From Candidatus Brocadiaceae bacterium (GTDB lineage Bacteria; Planctomycetota; Brocadiia; SM23-32): a stretch of 14,088 nt of DNA. How positions within the stretch are numbered: the stretch's first letter is position 1; each line of letters opens with the position of its first letter. This document shows, one piece after another, positions 1 through 8,065 of this stretch. The notes under the pieces are model-generated. The model did no database searches, was not told the origin of the DNA, and was given only the letters and a program-made list of their open reading frames with translations. Made by a program: the position numbers and the translations under genes. The DNA lies in NCBI GenBank assembly GCA_030615435.1, contig JAUWZH010000038.1, positions 1 through 14,088 on the forward strand, read 5' to 3'.

Positions 1-41
1 CCCGACATCACGATGAGAACTCTCCCGCCCGTGGCGCACAT
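1..41 (-). CDS. 5' end of a minus-strand gene cut by the window edge
   Basis: Only the first 14 codons are inside the window. Read on the minus strand from the ATG at 41 they give MCATGGRVLIVMSG. The hydrophobic stretch RVLIVMSG resembles the first strand and turn of a nucleotide-binding fold, for example the start of a PP-loop ATPase, but it is too short to assign. No clear Shine-Dalgarno sequence precedes position 41. A GGGAGAG lies before an internal GTG at 11, so that GTG is an alternative start. A TATAAT box upstream on the same strand supports a gene running leftward. The next bases to the left would settle the family. Confidence 0.3.
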   Translation of the reverse strand, partial: MCATGGRVLIVMS

Positions 42-108
42 ATGCCCACGCCCGATAGGAGGAGACCCCGACCCCGAGACCGGCGGCCGAAGAGGCCGGG
101 CCTGTTAC

Positions 109-114
109 ATTATA
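109..114 (-). promoter_or_regulatory. Candidate -10 box (TATAAT) for the leftward gene
   Basis: The plus strand reads ATTATA, so the minus strand has a perfect TATAAT. The region 16-18 bp upstream (around 131-138) has only a poor -35 match (GTGCCT/TGCCTG). Transcription would begin near 102 and leave a leader of about 60 nt before the ATG at 41. The position fits a divergent arrangement with the rightward promoter at 162-190. Confidence 0.35.
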
Positions 115-161
115 GCGTCCGCCCGCCCGACAGGCACTGCGGCGGATGGCCCCTCCTGAGC

Positions 162-190
162 TTGCAATGGCATGTTCCGATGGCTATAGT
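162..190 (+). promoter_or_regulatory. Sigma-70-type promoter of the secreted-protein/fabZ/glyS run
   Basis: TTGCAA at 162-167, a 17-bp spacer and TATAGT at 185-190 match the housekeeping consensus well. The predicted transcript begins near 197, giving a leader of about 130 nt before the ATG at 328. The leader contains small hairpin-capable stretches (CGGGT...ACCCG near 268-286), but I recognise no riboswitch. Confidence 0.55.
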
Positions 191-327
191 TAGTAATTAT
201 GTGCAGCGGCCGCGGGCAGAGCCCTGCGTGGACGAAGCCTTTGCCTACGACAAGGACAATCCGAATGCGGGTCATCATTACCCGACCCCCCTTCACAGAC
301 CCGAAAAAGGGGAAGGAGAGGTTGACG

Positions 328-2226
328 ATGAGAGCGAAGGGCAGCACGAATAGATTGGCGGTGGCAGTCCTGGCGGCTGGCCTCCTGATGCTGCAGGGGC
401 TGCTCTATGCGCAGACCAGGCCTTTCGAGCAGTTGGTTCCCGAGGACGTGACAAGCTTCGCGAGCGTGCGCAATTACCGGGCACTGGTCGAGAAGCTCAA
501 GAACACACCCTACTACGCCCTGACGCGCGAGCCGGAGGTGAAGGCGCTCGTCGAGCAGATCACCGGGAAATTCAGGCAGCAGCTCGAGCTCTCTGGCCGC
601 AGCTGGGACATCAAGCTCGCCGATGTGGAAGGACTCCTCAGCGGTGAGATAGCCATGGCGAGCGTCAGCAAGGTCGAGGCTCAGGAACCGGGAATGATGG
701 CGCCGATGGCTTTTCCCCGGATGCAGACGGCGATGCTTGTGCTGGTTGACGTGGGGCAAAACGCACCTGCGGCTGAGCAATTCATCGGACGGCTCTTGCG
801 GATCGCAGAAGAAGAGGGCGTGCTGAAGCAGACCGAGGAGGAGGAGTTCCGGGGCCACAAGATCCGCCGCCTCACCTTCGATCCACTCGCCTTTTTCTGG
901 GGCGGCGAAAAGCTCGAACTGGCCCACGACCTTACGGGCGACGAAGGGCTCGAAGAACTGCCCCCCGAGTTGCAGGAGAGGTTGCGCGAGCTGAAAGCGG
1001 CCGGCGTCGGGGAAGCGCAGAACGTCTATATCAACCTGGAGGGCAACGTCCTGGCCGTCGAGACCGGCGGCGACAGGAGCCTGCTGGAGCGCCACCTGGT
1101 GTTGCGCGACGGGGGCGAGATGCGAGCCTTGAGCCAGTCCGTCACCTACAGGCGCCTCACGGAGATGATGGATCCCGACAGCGACTACATCACCTTCCAG
1201 AACCTGGAGCCCGTCTGGGAGCAGTGGAAGCAGATGATCGGCCAGGCCTCGCCGTTCCTGCCCGTCAACCCGGTCCAGGTCATGGAGGCGACGGGCCTCC
1301 TGGGCCTAAAGGCTAAGGTTGACTCAGTGAGGATAGAAGAGGACGGCATCCTCAGCGAGAGCTTCGTCCTGGCCCCTGCCCCGAGAAGGGGCCTCCTGAA
1401 GGCCGTGGTGCCGGCCGGCAGGGCCAACGTGAAGCCGCCGGCGTTCGTGGGGCAGGACGTCTCGCTTTACTGCGGTGCCTACTTCGACGTGCCCACGCTG
1501 TGGGAGGAGGTCAAGGCAGCTATCAAGGAGCTCTCACCGCAGGGCTACGAGCTGATGATGCAGCAGATCAACTCTCCGCTGGTTCCGTTCCACGTCGAAC
1601 GGGACTTGATACAAACCGTGGGCAGCCACTGGTTCGTTTACGTCCCCCGGGAGTTCATCAGCCCCAATCCGCCCAGGGAGATCAATGCCCTCCTCGCCGT
1701 GGAACTGAAAGACAGCCGGAAACTGGAGACGCGCTTTCAGACGCTCTGGGCCATGGCCCCGCTGCAGGCACCAGACAGCACGGTGGAGTTCATGGGCAAG
1801 ACCATCTATCAGAGCCCTCCCGTGCCGCTCGATCGGGTGCCTGGCTTTGAGGTGGAGATGGCGCCGCTGCGTTTCTCTTTCGTGTTCGCCGACGGGAAGT
1901 TGATCATTGCCACAAGCACTGCGATGGCGAAGCGTGCGGTGCGCGACAGCCTCCGCAGTGAGAGCCCGCTCTTGCAGAAGGCCGAGTTCCGTGCGACTCT
2001 GCTCCACATGATCTCGCGTCCAGAAAGCATCTACTATATGGACCTGCGCGCCATCGGCGAAGCGGCCCTGAAAGGGGTGGAGAAGTTAATGGACCTTTCC
2101 GAGGCGAAGGTCAGCCTTCCGAGCTACGAGACCCTGGGGAAGTACCTCTACGTTTCGGCCACCACCACGAAGTGGAGCGAAGACGGCCTGCACGTGAAAC
2201 AGTGGTGGGCCTTCCCGCCGGAGTAG
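328..2226 (+). CDS. Secreted protein of unknown function, DUF3352-like in character
   Basis: The product is 632 aa. I chose the ATG at 328 because a purine-rich GGAAGGAGAGG lies just upstream and because it begins directly with a signal peptide: MRAKGSTNR, a hydrophobic core LAVAVLAAGLLMLQGLLY, and a probable cut after YAQ near residue 29. The open frame continues upstream to 199, but that part has no signal-peptide logic. The mature protein is soluble, rich in Glu, Leu and Arg, with no further membrane segment and no cysteine-rich or enzymatic motif that I recognise. It begins RPFEQLVPEDVTSFASVRN and has an alternating strand/helix character like the large exported proteins of Planctomycetes grouped near DUF3352; that likeness is my impression, not a search result. 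It is probably periplasmic. It lies 57 bp before the fabZ-like gene on the same strand. Confidence 0.8.
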   Translation: MRAKGSTNRLAVAVLAAGLLMLQGLLYAQTRPFEQLVPEDVTSFASVRNYRALVEKLKNTPYYALTREPEVKALVEQITGKFRQQLELSGRSWDIKLADVEGLLSGEIAMASVSKVEAQEPGMMAPMAFPRMQTAMLVLVDVGQNAPAAEQFIGRLLRIAEEEGVLKQTEEEEFRGHKIRRLTFDPLAFFWGGEKLELAHDLTGDEGLEELPPELQERLRELKAAGVGEAQNVYINLEGNVLAVETGGDRSLLERHLVLRDGGEMRALSQSVTYRRLTEMMDPDSDYITFQNLEPVWEQWKQMIGQASPFLPVNPVQVMEATGLLGLKAKVDSVRIEEDGILSESFVLAPAPRRGLLKAVVPAGRANVKPPAFVGQDVSLYCGAYFDVPTLWEEVKAAIKELSPQGYELMMQQINSPLVPFHVERDLIQTVGSHWFVYVPREFISPNPPREINALLAVELKDSRKLETRFQTLWAMAPLQAPDSTVEFMGKTIYQSPPVPLDRVPGFEVEMAPLRFSFVFADGKLIIATSTAMAKRAVRDSLRSESPLLQKAEFRATLLHMISRPESIYYMDLRAIGEAALKGVEKLMDLSEAKVSLPSYETLGKYLYVSATTTKWSEDGLHVKQWWAFPPE

Positions 2227-2283
2227 CACGCTCCGGCCTGCGCCTTGTGAATGTGACTTTTTTTCTCGTGTCGGGAGCTGTGG

Positions 2284-2757
2284 ATGCCACCGAAACTACT
2301 CATGGACCTCAGCAGGGTGAAGCTGGACAGAGTCGAAGCCGGTCCGGAAGAGATTCGCAGGTACAACCCCCAGCGTCACGAATTCGAGCAACTGGACGGC
2401 ATCATCCATTTCGATCCTGACCGGGCGATCATCGTCGGCTTCAAGGACGTGGGTGCCGACGAGTTCTGGGTCAGGGGGCACATACCGGAGCGTCCTCTGT
2501 TCCCTGGCGTGCTGATGTGCGAGGCGGCAGCGCAACTGTGCAGCTACTATTACGCGCGCATCTGGGGATCGGAGAGGTTCCTCGGCTTCGGCGGGCTGGA
2601 CAGGGTCAAGTTCCGGGGACAGGTCGTGCCCGGGGACAGGCTCCTCCTTCTGGCGCGCAGCACCGAAATGAGCCGCCGACGCACTATCTTCGAGGTGCAG
2701 GGCATCGTGGACGGCAGGATCGTTTTCGAGGGCGTTGTCACCGGCATGGCCATGTAG
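2284..2757 (+). CDS. fabZ: FabZ-like (3R)-hydroxyacyl-ACP dehydratase, hotdog fold
   Basis: The product is 157 aa. FabZ removes water from (3R)-hydroxyacyl-ACP in the cytoplasmic type II fatty acid elongation cycle. The signature is residues 66-84, HIPERPLFPGVLMCEAAAQ, which matches the family pattern HFPxxPxxPGVLxxEAxAQ. His66 and Glu80 are the catalytic pair, with the same 14-residue spacing as in known FabZ. It differs from textbook FabZ by Ile for Phe after the His and by a longer N-terminus (about 40 residues before the hotdog core), so a FabZ-like dehydratase for another acyl substrate is possible. The ATG at 2284 has GGGAG at 2273-2277. It follows the secreted-protein gene by 57 bp and precedes glyS by 88 bp, probably in one transcript. 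Confidence 0.82.
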   Translation: MPPKLLMDLSRVKLDRVEAGPEEIRRYNPQRHEFEQLDGIIHFDPDRAIIVGFKDVGADEFWVRGHIPERPLFPGVLMCEAAAQLCSYYYARIWGSERFLGFGGLDRVKFRGQVVPGDRLLLLARSTEMSRRRTIFEVQGIVDGRIVFEGVVTGMAM

Positions 2758-2845
2758 CCACTCCTTGCGGGAGCGCTCTGCGCCGCGAGACTTCATCGCC
2801 GGGCAGCCTTCGAGCAGCCCCGCATTCTGCATCGCTGCGTTTTCC

Positions 2846-5029
2846 ATGAGTGAATTGCTCTTCGAGATCGGCACCGAGGAGATGCCGGCGTCCTACATCG
2901 AGCCGGCGCTCGAGCAGCTCGCCGGTGCGGTGGAGGCACTCCTGGCGGAGAACCGCCTCGCGGCCGAATCCGTGCGGGCCACCGGCACCCCGCGGCGGCT
3001 CACGGTAGCGGCCGAGGGAGTGCCGCCGAGCCAACCCCCCATCACGAACGAGATCGTCGGGCCGCCGGCGGAGGTGGCCTTCAACGAGGACGGCAGCGCC
3101 GGCAAGGCCGCCCTCGGGTTCGCCCGCGCGCAGGGCGTCCCCGTCGAGAGCCTCAGGGTCAAGGAAACCGAAAAGGGCCCCTACGTGGTGGCGGAGGTGG
3201 AGCAGGAGGGGGCGCCCGCCCTGGCAATCCTGCCGGGGGTGCTCCGGAAGGCAACCCTTTCCATCTCATTCCCCAAGTCAATGCGCTGGCCCGCGGGGGC
3301 CGGGGAGCCGGTGGGCGGGGATACGGACGAAGGGCGCCAGGTGCGCTTCGCGCGGCCCATCCGATGGCTCGTTGCGCTGCTCGATTCGGAGGTGATCCCC
3401 GTGGAGATGGCCGGGTTGAGGGCGGGGCGGACGACCCGCGGCCACCCTTTCCTTGCCCCGAAGGCCATTGAGCTGCGTGATGCCTCTTTCGATGCCTACC
3501 GGGAGGCGCTCAGGGAGCACTGCGTCATCGTGGAAATGGACGAGCGCCGGCAGATGGTGCGTGCCCAGATTGACAAGATGCTCGAGCCCGAGGGATTGCA
3601 CACGGCCTGGGTGGACCCCCTGTGGGAAGTGGTGAATCTCCTGGAGCACCCTCACGCCGTGGAGGGCGGATTCGACGAGAAGTTCCTCGACGTGCCGGAA
3701 TCGGTGCTCTGTGCGGCCATGATCGAGCACCAGCGATATTTCCCCGTTTGGGACGGCAGGGGGAACCTGCTCAACAGGTTCATCACCGTCGCCGACCGCG
3801 CCGCCGAGCAGGAGGATACCGTCCGGGAGGGGAACGAGCGAGTGCTGCGGGCGCGGCTCGAAGACGCCCGCTTCTTCTGGAACCAGGACTGCAAGAGACC
3901 GCTCGCCGACCGTGTGCCACAGCTTGGCGAGGTTGTCTATCTCGGCGGGCTCGGCAACAACCTGCAGCGCACCGAGCGCCTGGAAATGCTGGGCAGCCGT
4001 ATCGCCCGGCTCATGGATCTGGGCGAGGAACAGGTTCGGCACACGGGTCGCGCCGCCCGCCTGTGCAAGGCGGACCTGCTGACGGGACTCGTTGGCGAGT
4101 TCCCCAGTCTCCAGGGCCTCGTCGGCCGCGAGCTGGCCCTCCGGGAGGGCGAGCCGGTCGCGGTGGCGGATGCCATCGCCGAGCATTACCTGCCCGCTGG
4201 TGCGCATGACGAACCGCCCACAAGCGCGGAAGGCGCGGCCCTCGCGCTGGCCGACAAGCTCGACGTGATCGTGGGGTGCTTTGCCCTCGCGCTGCTGCCG
4301 AGCGGTTCCCAGGACCCTTACGCCCTGCGCCGCAACGCGCTGGGCATCCTGCTCATACTGGAGGCGCGAAAGCTGGACCTGAAGCTGACGGACCTCGTCG
4401 AAGCGGCGAAGGACGTGCTGGAAGGCCAGGGGGCGCAGCTCTCCGAGCGGCCGCTCGATGTGCCCGTGGAGCAGGTCCTTGAGTTCTTCCGGGACAGACT
4501 ATACCACGCGGCCGTGGAGCGACGGTTCGCGCACGACCTGGTGCGGGCGACCCTCTCCGTGGGCTTCGACCACCCGACGCCCAAGCAGGCGCTGAACTGC
4601 AACGTGCGGCGGTTCTGGAGCCGGCTCGAAGAGCTGGCCGGATGCGCCGGAAGGGAGTGGTGGCCGGCGCTGGTGGAGCTCGTGGACCGCACCTATCGCA
4701 TCCAGCGGGACGCGCAGGGCCTCAGCCCGGTCGAGAACGACCTGCTGCAGCAGAACGAAGAGCGCGAACTGGCCCGGTTGCTCTCCGAGCATCGGGAGCC
4801 GCTCGCGCGGATGTTCGAGCAAGAACTTTACGGCGAGGCGGCCGAGCGCTACTGCAGCCTGTTCGCCAGGCCCGTGCACGAGTTCTTCGAAGAGGTCTTC
4901 GTCAACGTCGAGGATGAGGCGGTGCGGCGCAACCGCAAGTCCCTCTGCGCCGAGGTCTATCACCTGTTCGCCGACCGTTTCGCGGACCTCTACCTCATCG
5001 AAGCGGCCGAGGGAGACAAGTCATCCTGA
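2846..5029 (+). CDS. glyS: Glycine--tRNA ligase, beta subunit
   Basis: The product is 727 aa, slightly longer than the usual 690 or so. It is the tRNA-binding chain of the bacterial alpha2beta2 glycyl-tRNA synthetase; the alpha chain (GlyQ) makes glycyl-adenylate. Diagnostic stretches are the N-terminus MSELLFEIGTEEMPASYIEP, the SFPKSMRW and RFARPIRWLVALLD segments, GGFDEKFLDVPESVL followed by EHQRYFPV, and LADKLDVIVGCFAL with GSQDPYALRRNALGIL in the central region. A DALR-type anticodon-binding domain forms the C-terminus. I chose the ATG at 2846 because it begins exactly at the conserved MSELLFEIGTEE. No clear Shine-Dalgarno sequence precedes it, and an in-frame ATG at 2735 would overlap fabZ and add unrelated residues. 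glyQ is not adjacent, which is unusual. It converges on purD. Confidence 0.96.
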   Translation: MSELLFEIGTEEMPASYIEPALEQLAGAVEALLAENRLAAESVRATGTPRRLTVAAEGVPPSQPPITNEIVGPPAEVAFNEDGSAGKAALGFARAQGVPVESLRVKETEKGPYVVAEVEQEGAPALAILPGVLRKATLSISFPKSMRWPAGAGEPVGGDTDEGRQVRFARPIRWLVALLDSEVIPVEMAGLRAGRTTRGHPFLAPKAIELRDASFDAYREALREHCVIVEMDERRQMVRAQIDKMLEPEGLHTAWVDPLWEVVNLLEHPHAVEGGFDEKFLDVPESVLCAAMIEHQRYFPVWDGRGNLLNRFITVADRAAEQEDTVREGNERVLRARLEDARFFWNQDCKRPLADRVPQLGEVVYLGGLGNNLQRTERLEMLGSRIARLMDLGEEQVRHTGRAARLCKADLLTGLVGEFPSLQGLVGRELALREGEPVAVADAIAEHYLPAGAHDEPPTSAEGAALALADKLDVIVGCFALALLPSGSQDPYALRRNALGILLILEARKLDLKLTDLVEAAKDVLEGQGAQLSERPLDVPVEQVLEFFRDRLYHAAVERRFAHDLVRATLSVGFDHPTPKQALNCNVRRFWSRLEELAGCAGREWWPALVELVDRTYRIQRDAQGLSPVENDLLQQNEERELARLLSEHREPLARMFEQELYGEAAERYCSLFARPVHEFFEEVFVNVEDEAVRRNRKSLCAEVYHLFADRFADLYLIEAAEGDKSS

Positions 5030-5034
5030 GAGGG

Positions 5035-5101
5035 GAGGTGGGCCGCCTCGGGGGGAATGCTGTCGCCGATCCACTCGCCCCTGCCCGGTTCTGCTGCCGG
5101 G
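5035..5101. terminator. Hairpins between convergent glyS and purD
   Basis: Two hairpins lie in the 98-bp gap. GAGGTG/CGCCTC (5035-5049, 3-nt loop, one G-U pair) is the first and CCCGG/CCGGG (5084-5101, 8-nt loop) is the second. Neither has a T run, so they are at best weak or factor-dependent terminators serving both genes. Confidence 0.25.
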
Positions 5102-5127
5102 TCCTCAGCGGTGCCCCCCCGCCGAAC

Positions 5128-6399
5128 CTACCGCCCCACGGCGCGCCAGCCGATGTCGGTGCGGTAGTGGGCGTCCTCGAAGTGGATCTTCTCCACGGCT
5201 TGGTAGGCCCGCTTCTGCGCTTCAGCGATGGTGGGAGCGCGGGCGGTGACGCCGAGCACGCGGCCTCCGTCGGTGAGGATCCGCCCCCCCTCGCGCCGCG
5301 TGCCGCTGTGAAAGACCACCACGTCCTCCATCTGTTCGACTTCCTCCAGCCCCGAGATCGGCTTGTCCTTCTCGTACTTGCGCGGGTAACCCCCCGAGGC
5401 CATGACCACGCAGATGGCCGCCCCGTTGTCCCATTCGATCTCGGCCTCATCGAGCCGGCCTTCTGTGACGGCGAGCAGCAGGGGGACGATGTCGCTCTTG
5501 AGGCGCAGGACCAGCGGCTGCATCTCCGGGTCTCCGAAGCGGCAATTGAACTCAAGCACACGCGGCGTGTCGTCTGAAATCATGATCCCGGCATACAGCA
5601 CCCCATTGTAGGCCCTGTCCTCACGGTTCATGGCGTGGACGGTCTGCACGATGATGTCGCGCTCGATGAGGCAGAGCAGCTCGGCCGTAACGACCGGGGC
5701 GGGGCTGTACGCGCCCATCCCGCCGGTGTTCGGGCCTTCGTCGCCGTCGTATGCCGGCTTGTGGTCCTGGCAGGACGGGACCACGGCGATGGTCTGGCCG
5801 TCGGTGAGGGCAAGCACGCTCGCCTCTTCGCCCTCCAGGCACTCCTCGACCACGACCTGTCCTCCGGCCTCGCCGAACTCCCCTTCTATCATGATGCGGT
5901 TGACCGCCTTATGGGCCTCTTCGACCGTCCGGCACACGATGACCGCCTTGCCGGCGGCGAGGCCGTCGGCCTTCACCACGAGCGGCGCGCCGACTATGTC
6001 AACGTAAGCCTTTGCCCGATCGGTTGAGTCAAAGGTGCGGAAGGCGGCAGTCGGGACGCCGTGGCGCGCCATCAGCGTCTTCGCAAAGACCTTGCTGCCC
6101 TCGATGCGCGCGGCTTTTCGTGAGGGGCCGAACAGCTTCAAGCCCCTCGCCGCGAAGGCGTCCATGATCCCTGCGCACAGGGGCGCCTCCGGCCCCACGA
6201 CCGTGAGATCAACAGCCTCCTGCAGCGCGAACCTGCGCAGGGCGGCGATATCCTCCGCAGGGATCTCCACGCACTCGGCCTGCCGCGCGATGCCCGCGTT
6301 GCCGGGTGCGCAGTAGATCTTGTCCACCAGGGGCGACTGGGCGATTTTCCAGACCAGCGCGTGCTCGCGTCCCCCTCCGCCGACCACGAGGACTCTCAT
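5128..6399 (-). CDS. purD: Phosphoribosylamine--glycine ligase (GAR synthetase)
   Basis: The product is 423 aa, normal for the family. It joins glycine to 5-phosphoribosylamine using ATP, the second step of de novo purine synthesis, in the cytoplasm. Diagnostic motifs in order are MRVLVVGGGGREHALVWKI (N domain), CAPGNAGIA, FGPSRKAARIEGSK, the ATP-grasp segment VVKADGLAAGKAVIVC, VVEECLEGEEASVLAL, the family signature DGDEGPNTGGMGAYSP, and the metal site VLEFNCRFGDPEMQ. The chosen ATG at 6399 starts at the conserved MRVLVVG. A GGGAGG lies at 6411-6416, a somewhat long spacing of 11. The longer frame to 6441 adds unrelated residues. It is transcribed alone from its own promoter and converges on glyS. 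Confidence 0.97.
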   Translation of the reverse strand: MRVLVVGGGGREHALVWKIAQSPLVDKIYCAPGNAGIARQAECVEIPAEDIAALRRFALQEAVDLTVVGPEAPLCAGIMDAFAARGLKLFGPSRKAARIEGSKVFAKTLMARHGVPTAAFRTFDSTDRAKAYVDIVGAPLVVKADGLAAGKAVIVCRTVEEAHKAVNRIMIEGEFGEAGGQVVVEECLEGEEASVLALTDGQTIAVVPSCQDHKPAYDGDEGPNTGGMGAYSPAPVVTAELLCLIERDIIVQTVHAMNREDRAYNGVLYAGIMISDDTPRVLEFNCRFGDPEMQPLVLRLKSDIVPLLLAVTEGRLDEAEIEWDNGAAICVVMASGGYPRKYEKDKPISGLEEVEQMEDVVVFHSGTRREGGRILTDGGRVLGVTARAPTIAEAQKRAYQAVEKIHFEDAHYRTDIGWRAVGR

Positions 6400-6464
6400 C
6401 GGTGCCCGTCCCTCCCTAAGCCTGCAGATGGCAGTGAACACGCGGTGTTTCGCAGGGCCCAGAC

Positions 6465-6493
6465 AGTATAGCGAGCCCCGCTGGTGCGGTCAA
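6465..6493 (-). promoter_or_regulatory. Sigma-70-type promoter of purD
   Basis: On the minus strand TTGACC (6488-6493), a 17-bp spacer and TATACT (6465-6470) give a strong housekeeping promoter. The start would be near 6458, with a leader of about 60 nt. Short GGTGCGG or GGTGCCG copies at 6483, 6501 and 6513 overlap or flank the -35 box and could be a protein site, but that is speculative. Confidence 0.65.
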
Positions 6494-6614
6494 AGCAGGG
6501 GGTGCGGTGCCCGGTGCCGCCGGCGTCCGACGACCGGTGAAGCAGATGCACGGACACCGATCACCGATCATGGACCATCTCCGGTTTTCTCAAGAGCCCC
6601 GAGGGCGAAAATGT

Positions 6615-6644
6615 TTGACAAGCTCCCCACCTGAACCGTAGAGT
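6615..6644 (+). promoter_or_regulatory. Sigma-70-type promoter of the LarA homologue
   Basis: A consensus TTGACA at 6615-6620, an 18-bp spacer and TAGAGT at 6639-6644. Transcription would start near 6651, leaving about 158 nt before the GTG at 6809. If the in-frame ATG at 6659 were used instead, the message would be almost leaderless. Confidence 0.5.
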
Positions 6645-6808
6645 TGGAACTCGGCAGCATGAATCTCTTTGGCGCTGTGTCTGGCTGGAAATCTCGTCTT
6701 TTGCCGTCGAGGCTCGCAAAGACGGCTGTCCGGTCGGGCAGTGATATCCGGAAGGAGCGGGAACCGCGTCTGCTGATTACGGAATGCCTGGAGAGAAGGG
6801 AGTGGAAG

Positions 6809-8065
6809 GTGGACATATCGCTCAGATATGGCAGGCGTGAGGTTTCGTTCGAGCTCGATGAGAGGCGGCTTGTGGAGGTCGCGGAGCTGACCCCCCTGCC
6901 TGCGCTGGGAGACGTGCGGGCATCGCTCGCCGAGGCGCTGGAGAAACCACTCGGCCCCGCACTGGCGGACGTGGTCAAGAAGGGCGACCGTGTGCTGCTG
7001 CTCACGGTTGACTTCACCCGGCCGTCGCCGCGGGCGCTTCTGGAGCCCGTTGTGGATGAGGTCCAGGCCCTCGGTGCAACCGTGGACATAATGGTGGGGC
7101 TCGGAAACCATCGTCCCATGAGCGAGGCGGAACTCCTGGGGCACCTCGGCACGTCGGACGTCTTGCAAAGCGATTCGAAAGGGCCGGTGTGGAGCCTGGG
7201 AGAAACGTCGTTCGGCACGCCGATAGAGGTTGATCGCCGCCTCGAGGATTATGACGTGCGGATTGCAATCGGTTTTGTGGAACCGTCATACTTGCTTGGC
7301 TTCACGGGTGGACGGAAGATGATCATGCCGGGGGTTGGGTCGTCGAGGGCCATAGCCCGAAACCATTTCCTGCTCCTGAGGCCGGGCCGGAAGCTCGGCG
7401 TTCTGCACGGGAATCCCTTGAGCGACGACGCCCTGGAATTCGCCCGTGCGGTTGGGCTCCACTGGATTGTGGACGTCGTGCTGAACCCGGATGACAGCTA
7501 TGCAGCGATCCACTGCGGCGACATGGAGGAGGCAAATGAGGCCGCCTGCGCCGATTCGGCAGGGATTTATGAGTACCGATTCTCCCGGAACTCGGACATC
7601 GTAATCGTCTCGGCCGGGGGTCATCCTTACGATCTGGACCTGGTGCAAACGAAGAAGGGAATCGTTCCTGCGATGGAATGCGTGCGGCCCGGAGGGGCTA
7701 TCATCGTGGTCGGAGAGTGCCCGGATGGCTGGGGGGCGGAAGGGGAAGTTTCGCGGAAGGCATTGGAAGAAGAACGCCCCGATGACATCCTCGCCGATCT
7801 GCGGGAGCGATTCGAGCGAAACGATTGCCCCTGGGAAAAGGCGCCGTGTTCGTGCCGCTACCTGTTCTCAAGAGCCGTGGCTGAATTGGGCTGCCAGGTC
7901 ATCGCAGTTACTGGCATCAACCAGGACCTGGCGGACACTTTCGTGGGGGTGGCTTCTTCGATTCCGCAGGCGCTGAAGATGGCCGAGGGCAGGCTCGGCC
8001 CGGAAGCTACCGTCACGGTGATCCCGGACGGCCGCCGGATTGTTCCTGTGGCGTCCGAAGCATAG
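6809..8065 (+). CDS. LarA-family nickel-dependent 2-hydroxyacid racemase/epimerase with a catalytic His replaced by Ser
   Basis: The product is 418 aa, the usual LarA size. The family uses a nickel-pincer nucleotide (NPN) to racemise lactate or related 2-hydroxy acids by hydride transfer. Compared with Lactobacillus plantarum LarA from memory, these positions are kept: Asp68 and Arg71 in DFTRP, His101 in GNHRP (LarA His108), Lys170 in GGRKMIMPG (Lys184, which is joined to the cofactor), His186 in RNHF (His200, nickel ligand), and Gln280 and Lys283 in QTKKG. The position of the second catalytic His (His174, ESHFF) is Ser160 in EPSYLLGF, with spacing to Lys and His unchanged. The GTG at 6809 has AAGGGAG upstream and begins with the family-like DISLRYGRREVSFEL. 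An upstream ATG at 6659 would add 50 unlikely residues. The substrate is unknown; plain lactate racemase is doubtful. Cofactor genes larB, larC and larE are not in the window. Confidence 0.87.
   Translation: MDISLRYGRREVSFELDERRLVEVAELTPLPALGDVRASLAEALEKPLGPALADVVKKGDRVLLLTVDFTRPSPRALLEPVVDEVQALGATVDIMVGLGNHRPMSEAELLGHLGTSDVLQSDSKGPVWSLGETSFGTPIEVDRRLEDYDVRIAIGFVEPSYLLGFTGGRKMIMPGVGSSRAIARNHFLLLRPGRKLGVLHGNPLSDDALEFARAVGLHWIVDVVLNPDDSYAAIHCGDMEEANEAACADSAGIYEYRFSRNSDIVIVSAGGHPYDLDLVQTKKGIVPAMECVRPGGAIIVVGECPDGWGAEGEVSRKALEEERPDDILADLRERFERNDCPWEKAPCSCRYLFSRAVAELGCQVIAVTGINQDLADTFVGVASSIPQALKMAEGRLGPEATVTVIPDGRRIVPVASEA

Larger units (their letters stand above)
6400..6808. other. Divergent intergenic region between purD and the LarA homologue
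   Basis: This 409-bp stretch holds the two divergent promoters listed separately and the leader of the LarA homologue. It also has a 7-bp tandem repeat CACCGATCACCGAT near 6564-6577. The frame of the LarA homologue stays open back to 6644, but its first 55 codons do not resemble the family and are best treated as leader. I see no RNA motif that I can name. Confidence 0.4.

Noticed and set aside
190..1095. Long open frame on the minus strand (about 300 codons) opposite the secreted-protein gene
   Set aside because: Its translation is His/Gln/Arg-rich and family-less, while the plus strand has a signal peptide and good start. It is a high-GC shadow.
2252..2270. T run (seven T) before fabZ as a terminator
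   Set aside because: No stable hairpin immediately precedes it, so it is probably not an intrinsic terminator.
3278..4207. Minus-strand open frame of about 309 codons inside glyS
   Set aside because: glyS is unmistakable on the plus strand through its whole length.
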